In this document: positions 1 through 8,284 of the stretch, one piece after another
How the letters are laid out: each line of letters begins with the position of its first letter
How positions within the stretch are numbered: the stretch's first letter is position 1
Made by a program: the position numbers and the translations under genes
Assembly: GCF_000312425.1 (NCBI RefSeq)
Contig: NZ_HE997181.1
Location: 5,379,788-5,443,787 of the forward strand
Direction: 5' to 3'
Source: Reyranella massiliensis 521
GTDB taxonomy: Bacteria; Pseudomonadota; Alphaproteobacteria; Reyranellales; Reyranellaceae
Length of the DNA: 64,000 nucleotides
The notes under the pieces: generated by a model
Seen by the model: only the letters and a program-made list of their open reading frames with translations
Told to the model about the DNA's origin: nothing
Databases searched by the model: none

Positions 1-1
1 A

Positions 2-673
2 ACCCTGGCCAAGTGCGGCGAATGGGGGTTCGGCGCGCTGGGCTTTCAGTTCGTGTCGGCCGATGCCGCGCATGCCTGGGTCCACGCCTATTACAACGCC
101 TTCGTGAAGCGTCAGAAGAAGCTCGCCGACTACCGGACGAACCCCAATATTGCTCTTGTCTCATTTTTCATGTGCGCCAAGACGGATGAAGAAGCACGCG
201 AGCGTGCCGACGGGTGCACTTTCTTCCAGTTCGCCCTGCGCTTCTACGGCCAGTCGGCTGGCCGGGCCCGGCCGCCGGCCGGTACGGTCAACATGTGGGA
301 CGAGTACAACAAGTGGAAGAAGGCCAATCCCGAAGCGCATGCCGCGGCGCTGCGCGGCGGCCTGATCGGCTCGCCCGAGACCATCCGGCGCAAGCTGCGC
401 AAGTTCCAGGCCTCGAACATCGACCAGGTCGTGCTGCTCAACCAGGCCGGCCGCAACACGCACGAACATATCTGCGAATCGCTCGAACTCTTCGCGACGG
501 AAGTGATGCCGGAGTTCCATGCCGCGCATCCACAGCTCCTGAAGTGGAAGGAGCGGGTATTGAACCGGGAGATAGCGCTCGACGAGATCGACACTTCCGC
601 CTTTGCCGACAGGTATGGCGGCACCATGAAGAACATCTCGCCGGCCACGTCCAAGGCGCAGGCGGCCGAGTAG
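2..673 (+). CDS. LLM-class flavin-dependent oxidoreductase, C-terminal part (partial)
   Basis: The reading frame is open from the left edge, so the gene starts outside the window; a GTG at 53 is internal. The visible 223 residues resemble the C-terminal half of bacterial luciferase-like F420/FMN monooxygenases, with a stretch 'GLIGSPETIRRKLRKFQ' and the following 'DQVVLLNQAGR' typical of the end of the TIM barrel, where the protein checks flavin and substrate. The tail from about residue 165 is charged and variable. Such enzymes oxidise small organic substrates with reduced flavin and oxygen; the substrate cannot be read from this part. The next gene starts 82 bp downstream, so co-transcription is possible but not shown. 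Confidence 0.75.
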   Translation, partial: TLAKCGEWGFGALGFQFVSADAAHAWVHAYYNAFVKRQKKLADYRTNPNIALVSFFMCAKTDEEARERADGCTFFQFALRFYGQSAGRARPPAGTVNMWDEYNKWKKANPEAHAAALRGGLIGSPETIRRKLRKFQASNIDQVVLLNQAGRNTHEHICESLELFATEVMPEFHAAHPQLLKWKERVLNREIALDEIDTSAFADRYGGTMKNISPATSKAQAAE

Positions 674-755
674 TCGGAGAGGCGGCCTTCACCTGCAGGC
701 CGCGCGTGGCGTCAGCGTATCGTCTGTCAATACGTCGGCCGAAAGGATAACCGAC

Positions 756-1550
756 ATGGCTGGACCCAATACGGTTCTCGCAAAGGGCGCACTGATAACG
801 ACCCACACCTATTCGACCGCTGCCGAAGCGAGTGCGAAGTTCCGGATCGACGAGGAGATCGTCGACGGCGACCTTGCGAACCTCGCCAAGATCGACATGA
901 AGAACGAAGCCTACCTCAAGGAGCTCATCGCCAAGGCTTCGATGGGCCGGCGCACGGTCCAGAGCGGCGCGAAGGGCCTGCAGTTCTATATGATCAAGGG
1001 TGGCGGCGAAGGATTCCTCGATCCCTACTACTTCGGAAAGGATGCCAGCCGGCTGATGGTCGGCGGCGGCACGACGACCAGCGGCTCGGCCGGCACGACC
1101 ATGGTCTTCGACAATAATGACCTGCTGGCGGTGTTCGACCGGACCGGCAAGCTGATCGGCTCCGCTCTGCTGCAGCGCCCGATTTCCATCGTCGATCCGA
1201 GCCGCAGGCATCCGCACATGTGGACCGAGCCCACGGCCAACAAGGTCTACGACGCGTGGGACGACCGGCCGGTGTCAATCTATCGCAACACGAACTTCGG
1301 CATCGCTTATTACGGCCTCAGGATCGACGACAGTCTCGGCTGGTATGCCAAAGGGTCGGTGAGGGTGGACCTGCACAAGCAGGAGGCGACGAACGGCTGC
1401 ATCTTCATCGTCGATCCGAACACACCGGCCTATTCCAACAAGGCAGCGCTCAGCATGTTCGAGCCGCAGCTCATCAAGGATATCCAGGCCCACATCCGCG
1501 CCAACGAGAAATCCAATATCGGCCGCATGTACATCGTCAAGATAGCCTAG
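756..1550 (+). CDS. Unknown protein with a possible L,D-transpeptidase-like Cys motif
   Basis: This 264-residue protein has no signal peptide or membrane segment. Its C-terminal half contains a beta-rich stretch ending in 'VDLHKQEATNGCIFIVD' (His207, Cys215), which loosely recalls the His...(S/T)xGC active site of YkuD/DUF2778-type L,D-transpeptidases. The His-to-Cys spacing (8 residues) is much shorter than the usual 14-17, so the family assignment is weak. If it is such an enzyme it would act on peptidoglycan, and without a Sec signal it would need another export route, such as the T6SS encoded 2.2 kb downstream. It could equally be an unrelated enzyme. The start is the ATG preceded by AAAGGA at 743-748. 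A bidirectional terminator follows the stop. Confidence 0.5.
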   Translation: MAGPNTVLAKGALITTHTYSTAAEASAKFRIDEEIVDGDLANLAKIDMKNEAYLKELIAKASMGRRTVQSGAKGLQFYMIKGGGEGFLDPYYFGKDASRLMVGGGTTTSGSAGTTMVFDNNDLLAVFDRTGKLIGSALLQRPISIVDPSRRHPHMWTEPTANKVYDAWDDRPVSIYRNTNFGIAYYGLRIDDSLGWYAKGSVRVDLHKQEATNGCIFIVDPNTPAYSNKAALSMFEPQLIKDIQAHIRANEKSNIGRMYIVKIA

Positions 1551-1556
1551 CGGGCA

Positions 1557-1596
1557 AAGAAAAAGCGGCCCGCGAGAGGCCGCCCTTCTTCTTTGA
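1557..1596. terminator. Bidirectional intrinsic terminator
   Basis: A perfect 6-bp stem (GCGGCC at 1565-1570, GGCCGC at 1578-1583) is flanked by an A-rich run on the left and a T-rich run on the right. It lies between the converging genes ending at 1550 (+) and 1611 (-), so it can stop transcripts from both sides. Confidence 0.75.
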
Positions 1597-1610
1597 TTCT
1601 GTCGTCAGCT

Positions 1611-2573
1611 TTACTGAACGACGATCTCGACCCTTCGGTTCTGCGGCTCGCGGACATTGTCGCCGGTCTGGACCAGCAGGCCCTGTTCGCCACGGCCGAT
1701 CACCGCGATCGCCGTTGCCGGCACGCCGTTGCGGATGAGAGCGTCCTTCACTGCGTTGGCGCGGCGCAGCGACAGCGCCATGTTGTACTGATCCGAGCCC
1801 GACGTATCGGTGTGGCCCGTTGCCGTGATGCGCGCATTGCCCTTGGCTCTGTAGGCATCGGCCGCCTGCTTGACGACGTTCAACGAGGCTTGCGACAGGC
1901 GCGAGCTGTCCCAGTCGAAGAACACCATGAAGGAGGGCGGCGCGACAGGGGCCGCCGACGGCGGCGGCGGAGCAGCGGCCGGAGGGGCGAACTTGTACTG
2001 CGCGCCGAGGATGGTGGCGAAGTTGTTGTTGCTGTAGGTCACGTTCGTGCCGCCGATACTGACCGATGGATTCGTCGTGCCGATGTAGCGGCCTTCGAGC
2101 GCGATACGCCACTGGCTGTCGACGTTCCAGCCGAGGCCGACAATGCCCTGATAGGCGAACACCGTCGAGCCGAGCGCCGTGTTGCTGTCGACGAAGCCAA
2201 TACCGGCGCCGGCGCCGACATACGGTGTGAAGGCCGAAGCGGGGAAGAAGTCGTAGAGCACCTTGCCCATGATCTGCAGCTGACCGGCGGTGCCGGTGAA
2301 ATTGGCGAGCGGGGTGCTGGCGGTAATCGGCACTCGGCCGTAAGCCACCTCTAGTTCGATGCGCGGACCGACGAAGTCGTAGCCGATCAAGCCGCCGACG
2401 CCCCAGCCGGTCGAACTGGTGATGGATCCGCCGATGCTGGTCGATGTGTTGAGGAACCAGGCGAGACCGCCGCCGGCACCGACATACAAGCCGGGCAATG
2501 GATTGATTTCTTGGGCCTGCCCAACGGAGGGCAACAGGATAGCTGCTGCTATGATGGATACTGCCTTCTTCAT
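1611..2573 (-). CDS. OmpA-family outer membrane beta-barrel protein
   Basis: The 320-residue protein begins with a clear signal peptide (MKKAVSIIAAAILLPSVGQAQ). A beta-barrel of alternating hydrophobic strands rich in Gly and aromatic residues follows to about residue 185, then a Pro/Ala linker, then a C-terminal OmpA domain with 'FDWDSSRLS', 'ATGHTDTSG' and 'GRGEQG...NRRVEI', the peptidoglycan-binding fold. It likely tethers the outer membrane to the cell wall. The ATG at 2573 is chosen over an in-frame upstream ATG because it precedes the signal peptide and has AGGGGAG about 8 bp upstream. The gene lies between a possible and a clear wall-active enzyme gene, beside the T6SS locus, but nothing shows a secretion role. 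Confidence 0.9.
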   Translation of the reverse strand: MKKAVSIIAAAILLPSVGQAQEINPLPGLYVGAGGGLAWFLNTSTSIGGSITSSTGWGVGGLIGYDFVGPRIELEVAYGRVPITASTPLANFTGTAGQLQIMGKVLYDFFPASAFTPYVGAGAGIGFVDSNTALGSTVFAYQGIVGLGWNVDSQWRIALEGRYIGTTNPSVSIGGTNVTYSNNNFATILGAQYKFAPPAAAPPPPSAAPVAPPSFMVFFDWDSSRLSQASLNVVKQAADAYRAKGNARITATGHTDTSGSDQYNMALSLRRANAVKDALIRNGVPATAIAVIGRGEQGLLVQTGDNVREPQNRRVEIVVQ

Positions 2574-2732
2574 CGGCCAAGCTCCCCCTGCGACGCTGTC
2601 TAGAAACACTCTACACGGGCCGCGAGAGTTTGGCTTCCCTCTCTCCCGGCCCCTCATTCGAGCTCCTTTCTGGTGTGACCAAAAGGCCACATGCAGGGCT
2701 TATTATCTGTAGCAGGCGTAGTGAATTGCAGC

Positions 2733-3572
2733 TCAACTATCGTGTTGTCTCAGCTTGTAGTTCTCCATCACCCACTTGAGGGTGGTTCCGTATTGCGGGT
2801 CGGTTGCGTAAACGCCCGTGAGCGCATCCGCGAAGGCCTCAGGGTTGGCGACGACCTGCATCGCCGACCGATAGGGAGAGCCGGTCGACAGCAATTTTCC
2901 ATGTAATTCAAAGGCTTCCGACAGGTTCGCGAAACGCCGGAACTTGGCGATGATCGTCACGACCTTGCCGTCGATCACTTCCCGCGTCTCGCTTTCGACC
3001 GCTGGCTGGTTGTCGAGCGCCTTGATGCCGAACGGGTTGTTGCTGTCGGGCGGCATGGCCGAACCCCAGGCGCTCTCGACGATCCATTGCGCCAGAGTGA
3101 TCGAGGCCGGGATCCCGAACCGACGCTGCGACAGCTTGGCGGCCTCGATCACATCTGGCGGCACGATTCCGACGTGCCCATAGCGGGTCTGCGGCGGCTT
3201 CTCCTTCGTCACCAGGGGGCGGGCAGCCAGGGCGTAGTAGGTCGGGCTGCCGGGCGCCACATGTCCGGTCGGCGGGTTCATGTTCATCATGACCGCCTGG
3301 AAGGCTTTGATCGCCAGGATCGTGCCCGGGTCCATGTTGCCGGTGACGGGAACCTCGGTATGCGGCTTGGGCAGTCGTTTGTTGAGCAGCGATTGGATGA
3401 CGAAAACATCACCCGGACCGTTTACGGCGTCCAACCCCACGGATGTGAAGATGGGGGGAGCGACGCTTCCCACCTCGTCCGTGCTCAAGATGGTCTGCGA
3501 CGGGACAAGGCACATGGCGACAAATTCTTTCGAACGTCGGGTGACTTCGCACAAGCTTGGCGGCGCCGGCAT
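2733..3572 (-). CDS. Glucosaminidase-domain peptidoglycan hydrolase without signal peptide
   Basis: The protein (279 residues from the longest start) has an N-terminal peptidoglycan-binding-like module around residues 46-115 ('SVGLDAVNGPGDVFVIQ', 'LLNKRLP') and a C-terminal N-acetylglucosaminidase domain from about 139, with the 'ITLAQWIVESAWG' motif holding the likely catalytic Glu166 and 'NNPFGIKA' after it. It should cut the glycan backbone of peptidoglycan. There is no Sec signal from either candidate start (ATG 3572 or ATG 3515, residue 20), and neither has a strong Shine-Dalgarno, so the start is unsure. A wall hydrolase without a Sec signal beside a T6SS gene cluster is a reasonable effector candidate. 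A phage endolysin-like origin is an alternative, but there are no phage genes nearby. Confidence 0.8.
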   Translation of the reverse strand: MPAPPSLCEVTRRSKEFVAMCLVPSQTILSTDEVGSVAPPIFTSVGLDAVNGPGDVFVIQSLLNKRLPKPHTEVPVTGNMDPGTILAIKAFQAVMMNMNPPTGHVAPGSPTYYALAARPLVTKEKPPQTRYGHVGIVPPDVIEAAKLSQRRFGIPASITLAQWIVESAWGSAMPPDSNNPFGIKALDNQPAVESETREVIDGKVVTIIAKFRRFANLSEAFELHGKLLSTGSPYRSAMQVVANPEAFADALTGVYATDPQYGTTLKWVMENYKLRQHDS

Positions 3573-3739
3573 AGGTCGTCAACTCTCAATCCGAATCGTG
3601 AACGGCAGAGAGGGGGCATCCTCTTCGCGTGTCGGCGGCTTGTCCGCGCGGTAGTTTCGCATGTGAAGTATACAGCTTGCAGAGGTGGGAGGCCGAAGTC
3701 GGAGAAGCATGGCGGAACGGCCATTCGGGCCAATTACGA

Positions 3740-3769
3740 TTGCCCGCGTGCAGGTTCCACGACTAGTAT
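3740..3769 (+). promoter_or_regulatory. Possible sigma70-like promoter for the fha-tssM arm
   Basis: TTGCCC at 3740-3745 and TAGTAT at 3764-3769 are 18 bp apart, each with 4 of 6 consensus bases, about 30 bp before the fha start at 3800. The match is modest, and alphaproteobacterial promoters are loosely conserved. Confidence 0.3.
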
Positions 3770-3799
3770 TTTGCAGTGACGTCAGGAGTACGCGCGCAC

Positions 3800-5098
3800 G
3801 TGACCCTGAAGCTTGCCATGATCCGGTGTCCCGACAACGTGGCGCCTCAGCGACGCGAGGTCCGCGGCGGCGAATTCTCCATTGGCAGAGGCCAGGACAA
3901 CGAATGGGTCATCGCCGATCCTGACCGGCATTTGTCGAAGAAGCATTGCCTGCTGGTCTATGGCGGTGGCGAGTGGTCGCTCCATGACCTCAGCACCAAC
4001 GGTACCTTCCTCAATCAGGCCAGCGAACCCGTAGGACGAGGTGCTGTTCAGAAGCTGCGCAGCGGCGACCGGATCAAGTTCGGCCTGTACGAGATCGAGA
4101 TCACGATCGATGAGGAGGAAGAGGCCGCCAGCGGCCCCCTGAGGCCGCCCGCCGACCGTTCGTTCCATGAGGAAGACGACGACGTTCGGCCGGCCAGCTC
4201 CGACTCCTTCCTGGATGCTCCTGTTTCCCCCCTTCTGCCGCCGGATTTCGATCCTCTGCGCGACGGCGCAGAGCCATTCTCGGGGGTGCCGACGCAGCCG
4301 GATCACGCCCCGGCCCTGGAAAGTGCCTTTCGGATGCCGCCGGTCGCGATCATCCCCGACGACTGGGATGTCGAGGCACCCGCCACCAGGCGTCCGCAAT
4401 CCGCCGTCTCGAATGCTCCCGCGCCGGCACCAAAGGAGCGACGGCCGAAGGACGAGGCCCCGCCGCCTCCGCCCAGGCCCGAACCACCGGTGGCCCGACC
4501 GACCGACGATGCGCGGCTGGCGGCGGCCTTCCTGCGCGGTGTCGGTCTCCCCGAAGGAAGCCTGACCGACCCTGAGAAGACGCTGGAGCGCATCGGGGCG
4601 GCCCTACGGGCGACCGTGACCGGACTGCGGCACACGCTGATCGCACGTGCCAGCATCAAGGACGAGTTCCGCATCGAACAGACGATGATCCGTCCGACGG
4701 GCAACAACCCGCTCAAGTTCTCGCTCGACGACGACGATGCGCTGGCCACACTTCTGGGCGAAGGGCGGCGCGGCAGCATGGCGCCGGAAGCCGCCATTGC
4801 CGAAGCTTTTGCCGACCTTCGCATCCATGAACTGGCAACGATTTCGGCGATGCAGACGGCCGTGCGCGTCCTGCTGGCCCAGTTCGATCCCGAATCGGTC
4901 GAGCGCAAGGTCACGAGCAGCCCGCTGCACATCCATCCCGCGCAAAGGAAGGCCGCTGCATGGGAGGCCTTCGTGCAGCAGCATAAAAGCGTGACTCAGG
5001 CTCTCTCGGACGATTTCGACAGCGTGTTCGGAAAAGCTTTCGCCCGTGCCTACGAGCAGGCGATCGACAAGCTCGACTCCGAGAAAGGATCAACCTGA
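3800..5098 (+). CDS. tagH: T6SS FHA-domain protein Fha/TagH
   Basis: The protein (432 residues from GTG 3800) carries an N-terminal FHA domain with the phosphothreonine-binding signature: 'FSIGRG', 'HLSKKHC' and 'STNGTFLN'. A Pro/Ala/Asp-rich linker of about 150 residues leads to the conserved C-terminal domain of T6SS FHA proteins (about residues 240-425). In characterised systems it binds a phosphorylated T6SS component and promotes assembly at the inner membrane. I chose GTG 3800 over GTG 3776 because AGGAG precedes it by 11 bp and family members start at 'TLKL'. It is first in the plus-strand arm, and its stop overlaps the tssJ start (ATGA). Confidence 0.9.
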   Translation: MTLKLAMIRCPDNVAPQRREVRGGEFSIGRGQDNEWVIADPDRHLSKKHCLLVYGGGEWSLHDLSTNGTFLNQASEPVGRGAVQKLRSGDRIKFGLYEIEITIDEEEEAASGPLRPPADRSFHEEDDDVRPASSDSFLDAPVSPLLPPDFDPLRDGAEPFSGVPTQPDHAPALESAFRMPPVAIIPDDWDVEAPATRRPQSAVSNAPAPAPKERRPKDEAPPPPPRPEPPVARPTDDARLAAAFLRGVGLPEGSLTDPEKTLERIGAALRATVTGLRHTLIARASIKDEFRIEQTMIRPTGNNPLKFSLDDDDALATLLGEGRRGSMAPEAAIAEAFADLRIHELATISAMQTAVRVLLAQFDPESVERKVTSSPLHIHPAQRKAAAWEAFVQQHKSVTQALSDDFDSVFGKAFARAYEQAIDKLDSEKGST

Positions 5099-5547
5099 TG
5101 AACCGCCGATTGCTGCTCGCGACCCCGGCCTTCCTGCTGGTCGCCAATTGCGGCCCCCCGGCGCCTTCGGCCGTGGACCTCACCATCAGGGCCGGCGCGG
5201 ATCTCAATCGCAATTCCTCCGGGGTGCCGCTGTCTGTCGCCGTCCGCATCTATGCCTTGAACGCAAGGTCGCGGTTCTTGAATGCCGATGCCTATGCCCT
5301 GATGGACAAGGAAAGCGCGACGCTCGGCGACGAGGGTTCGCGGGTCGAGGAGATCGTCGTCAAGCCGGGCGAAGTGCGCAAGGTGCTCATGGCGCCCAAA
5401 GCCGATGTGCGATTCATCGGTGCTGCTGTACTGTTTCAGGACATCGACCGCTCGCGATGGCGGTCGATCGCGCCGATTGCCACGAGCGGTCTCACCCGGC
5501 TGGTGCTCAACATCGGCAGCAACAGGTCCGAACTGGAGACGGCATGA
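5098..5547 (+). CDS. tssJ: T6SS outer-membrane lipoprotein TssJ
   Basis: This 149-residue protein has a lipoprotein-type leader with Cys18 as the probable lipidated residue ('LLVANCGPP'). The residue before the Cys is Asn, where Gly, Ala or Ser is usual. The mature part has the short beta-sandwich pattern of TssJ, including 'VAVRIYALNA' and 'PGEVRKVLM'. TssJ sits in the inner leaflet of the outer membrane and binds the periplasmic end of TssM. Its position between fha and tssK and the 4-bp overlaps on both sides support the call. Confidence 0.88.
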   Translation: MNRRLLLATPAFLLVANCGPPAPSAVDLTIRAGADLNRNSSGVPLSVAVRIYALNARSRFLNADAYALMDKESATLGDEGSRVEEIVVKPGEVRKVLMAPKADVRFIGAAVLFQDIDRSRWRSIAPIATSGLTRLVLNIGSNRSELETA

Positions 5548-6872
5548 CCTGGTCGAATCGTGTTGTCTGGTTGGAAGGCATGTTCCTTCGGGCGCAGCAC
5601 TTCCAGCAGCAGGATCGCTGGCTGGAGGCCATGCTGCGCGACCGGACGGCATCGCTGCGTTCGCATGCCTGGGGGCTGACGGATGGTGCGATCAATCGGA
5701 ACCTCCTGACTACCGGCCAGTTCGCCTTGGCCAGCGGCAGCGGTGTGTTCGAGGACGGCACGCCTTTCGCGCTGCCGGGCGACGCCGACCAGCCCGCGCC
5801 TCTCGACCTTCCCGAATCGACGCGCAACGCCATCGTCTATCTCGTATTGCCGATCCGCCAGGCCGGCGCAGTCGAGGTTTCCGGCGACGGTTCGACCGAA
5901 GGCCGCTACGAGCAGCGGCCTTTCGAGGCCTACGATACGCACTCGGGCTCGCCGCAGCCGGCCGAGGTTCAGGTCGGCAGGCTGCGCCTTCGCTACATGC
6001 TCGAGACCGACAATCGCGCCGGTTATCACGGCATTGGCCTGGCGCGCGTGATCGAGGTCGGCGCCGACCGTCGCGTGATTCTGGACGATCAATGGATACC
6101 GCCGGCGCTGGCCTGCGCGGCCGCGCCGCCCTTGATGGGCCTGCTTGCCGAGCTTTCCGGAATGCTCAACCAGCGCGGCGAGGCTCTGGCGGCGCGCCTC
6201 ACGGCGCCGGGCTCGCGCGGCGTGGCCGATGTTTCGGACTTCCTCCTGCTGCAGTCCGTCAATCGTGCGCAGAAGCTGCTGGCTCACTGGGCCAGCGACC
6301 GCAACGTGCATCCGGTCGACCTCTATGCCGCTCTGGTCCAGATGGCCGGCGACTTTGCCACCTTCACCGAGGCCACTCGCCGTCCCTCGGAGTATCCGCC
6401 GTATCGGCATGCCGACCTGCAGCGCAGTTTCGCGCCGGTAGTCGCGGACCTCCGGCGTTCGCTCTCCGCGGTCATCGAGCAGACGGCCATCCAGATTCCG
6501 TTGCAGAAGCGGGCCTATGGCATCCAGGTCGGCCCCATCGTCGACCGGGGCATTCTGCGGTCCTCGAGCTTTGTGTTGGCGGTACAGGCCGATGTCCCCA
6601 CGGAAACCATGCGGCGTCTGTTCCCCTCGCAGGTCAAGATCGGAGCGGTCGAGCATATTCGTGAACTGGTGAATGTCGCTTTGCCCGGCATTGCCGTGCG
6701 ACCGCTGCCGGTGGCGCCGCGCCAACTGCCATTTTACGCGGGGGCGACCTACTTCGAGCTCGACCGCAATTCGACGCACTGGAAGGAACTGCAATCGTCC
6801 GGCGGCTTCGCCGTGCATGTCTCCGGCGATTTCCCAAACCTGAACATCGAGCTCTGGGCGATCCGCGGCTGA
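5544..6872 (+). CDS. tssK: T6SS baseplate protein TssK
   Basis: The 442-residue protein begins 'MTWSNRVVWLEGMFLRAQHFQQQDRW', broken here by its motif 'EGMFLRAQHFQQQDR', the hallmark of TssK, and matches the family over its whole length, including the C-terminal 'HVSGDFPNLNIELWAIRG'. TssK forms trimers that join the baseplate to the TssL-TssM membrane complex. The ATG at 5544 overlaps the tssJ stop (ATGA). A longer upstream frame exists but runs antiparallel in phase through tssJ and is not used. tssL follows after 21 bp. Confidence 0.95.
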   Translation: MTWSNRVVWLEGMFLRAQHFQQQDRWLEAMLRDRTASLRSHAWGLTDGAINRNLLTTGQFALASGSGVFEDGTPFALPGDADQPAPLDLPESTRNAIVYLVLPIRQAGAVEVSGDGSTEGRYEQRPFEAYDTHSGSPQPAEVQVGRLRLRYMLETDNRAGYHGIGLARVIEVGADRRVILDDQWIPPALACAAAPPLMGLLAELSGMLNQRGEALAARLTAPGSRGVADVSDFLLLQSVNRAQKLLAHWASDRNVHPVDLYAALVQMAGDFATFTEATRRPSEYPPYRHADLQRSFAPVVADLRRSLSAVIEQTAIQIPLQKRAYGIQVGPIVDRGILRSSSFVLAVQADVPTETMRRLFPSQVKIGAVEHIRELVNVALPGIAVRPLPVAPRQLPFYAGATYFELDRNSTHWKELQSSGGFAVHVSGDFPNLNIELWAIRG

Positions 6873-6893
6873 CAGCGGTGATGTGAGGCGAAA

Positions 6894-8282
6894 ATGAGCG
6901 ACAATCCCTTCGCCGAGCCAGATGACGACAATAGGACGGTGATTCGTCCTAGCCCCGGCAAGCGTCGCGCGTCGCCGGCTCAGCCTGCTGCGGAATCGCC
7001 AGCCGGAGAACCACCGCAACGTCCGGGCGCTGCTCGTCCTGCTGCGGCCGCAGCCCCGCTGCTGGCCGAGGGAACGGAGAATCTCTTTGTCGGCAACGAT
7101 GCGCTGGCTGCCGCCGCCGCGCCGTTGCTTCAGCTCATGGCTCGGCTGCGCAACACGGCGAATCCGCCGGAGTCCGGCGATCTGCGCGAGCGGACCGTGC
7201 GCCAGATCAAGCGCTTCGAGCAGGAGTGCCGCGACAAGGGCGTGCCGCTGGAGCAGCTTCGTCCGGCGCACTATGCGCTGTGCGCCAGCTTGGACGACGT
7301 CGTGCTGAATACCCCCTGGGGCAATAGCGGGAGCTGGCACGAACGCTCCCTGGTTTCGACGTTCCACCAGGAAGTTAGAAGCGGCGAGCGCTTCTTCGAT
7401 GTGCTGAAGCAGATGTGCGACAACCCCGGCAAGTTCCTGCCGGTCATCAAGCTGATGTACCTGTGCATGTCGCTGGGCTTCGTCGGCCAGTACCGCCTCT
7501 CGCGCCGCGGCATCGGTGACATCAATCGAATTCGCGAGGAAACCTACGCAGTCATCTCCCGGCAGCAGAAGTCCGCCGATCCCGACCTCGCTCCTCATAC
7601 CAAGGGCATAGATGCGCCTTACCGGCCGGCGCGGGTGCGGCTGCCGGTCTGGGTGGCCGCCTGCCTGGGGCTGGGCATCGTCGCGGCCTTGTTCACCTGG
7701 TTCTCGATCGACCTCAACGCGGCGTCCGATGGCATCTATGCGCGTCTGCGCGATGCTCCGCCGACGCAGATGCCGACGATCACCAGAACGCCGATTGTCG
7801 AGGTAAAGCCGGTGCCGACGCCCTTGCCGCCGCCGGAACCGACGGTGATGGATCGCCTGCGCAAATTCCTCCAGCCCGAGATTGAGCAGGGCCTCGTCGA
7901 GGTGACCGGCACGGTCGGTCAACCGCTCATCCGGATCACTGGTCGCGGCATGTTCGCGTCGGGCGCCGCCGCTGTGCAGCCCAGCTTCAAGCCGCTGCTG
8001 GATCGCATTGGGCTTGCCCTGAAGGAAGAGCCGGGCTCGGTGCAGGTGATCGGTTACACCGACGACCAGCCCATCCGCACGATTACCTTCCCGTCGAACT
8101 TTCAGCTTTCCACGGCGCGTGCCCAGGCCGCCAGTGCGATCATTGCCACCACCGTCGGCGACAAGTCCCGCCTGACGGCCGAAGGCCGCGCCGATGCCGA
8201 TCCGATCGCGTCGAACGCAACCCCCGAGGGGCGTGAACGCAACAGGCGAATCGAAATCGTGCTCAACCGGCAAGGCACCTAG
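6894..8282 (+). CDS. tssL: T6SS inner-membrane protein TssL with OmpA-like C-terminal domain
   Basis: The protein has 462 residues. A disordered N-terminus of about 55 residues contains 'DDDNRTVIRPSPG', with Thr15 in the same setting as the Thr that PpkA phosphorylates in Agrobacterium TssL. A DotU cytoplasmic domain follows (about 60-225), with 'ASLDDVVLNTPWG'. There is one membrane helix near 250-270, then a C-terminal OmpA/MotB-like domain (about 350-460) ending 'GRERNRRIEIVLN'. TssL forms the inner-membrane complex with TssM, and the OmpA domain should grip peptidoglycan. The start has GTGAGG upstream. tssM starts 3 bp after its stop. Confidence 0.94.
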   Translation: MSDNPFAEPDDDNRTVIRPSPGKRRASPAQPAAESPAGEPPQRPGAARPAAAAAPLLAEGTENLFVGNDALAAAAAPLLQLMARLRNTANPPESGDLRERTVRQIKRFEQECRDKGVPLEQLRPAHYALCASLDDVVLNTPWGNSGSWHERSLVSTFHQEVRSGERFFDVLKQMCDNPGKFLPVIKLMYLCMSLGFVGQYRLSRRGIGDINRIREETYAVISRQQKSADPDLAPHTKGIDAPYRPARVRLPVWVAACLGLGIVAALFTWFSIDLNAASDGIYARLRDAPPTQMPTITRTPIVEVKPVPTPLPPPEPTVMDRLRKFLQPEIEQGLVEVTGTVGQPLIRITGRGMFASGAAAVQPSFKPLLDRIGLALKEEPGSVQVIGYTDDQPIRTITFPSNFQLSTARAQAASAIIATTVGDKSRLTAEGRADADPIASNATPEGRERNRRIEIVLNRQGT

Positions 8283-8284
8283 CC

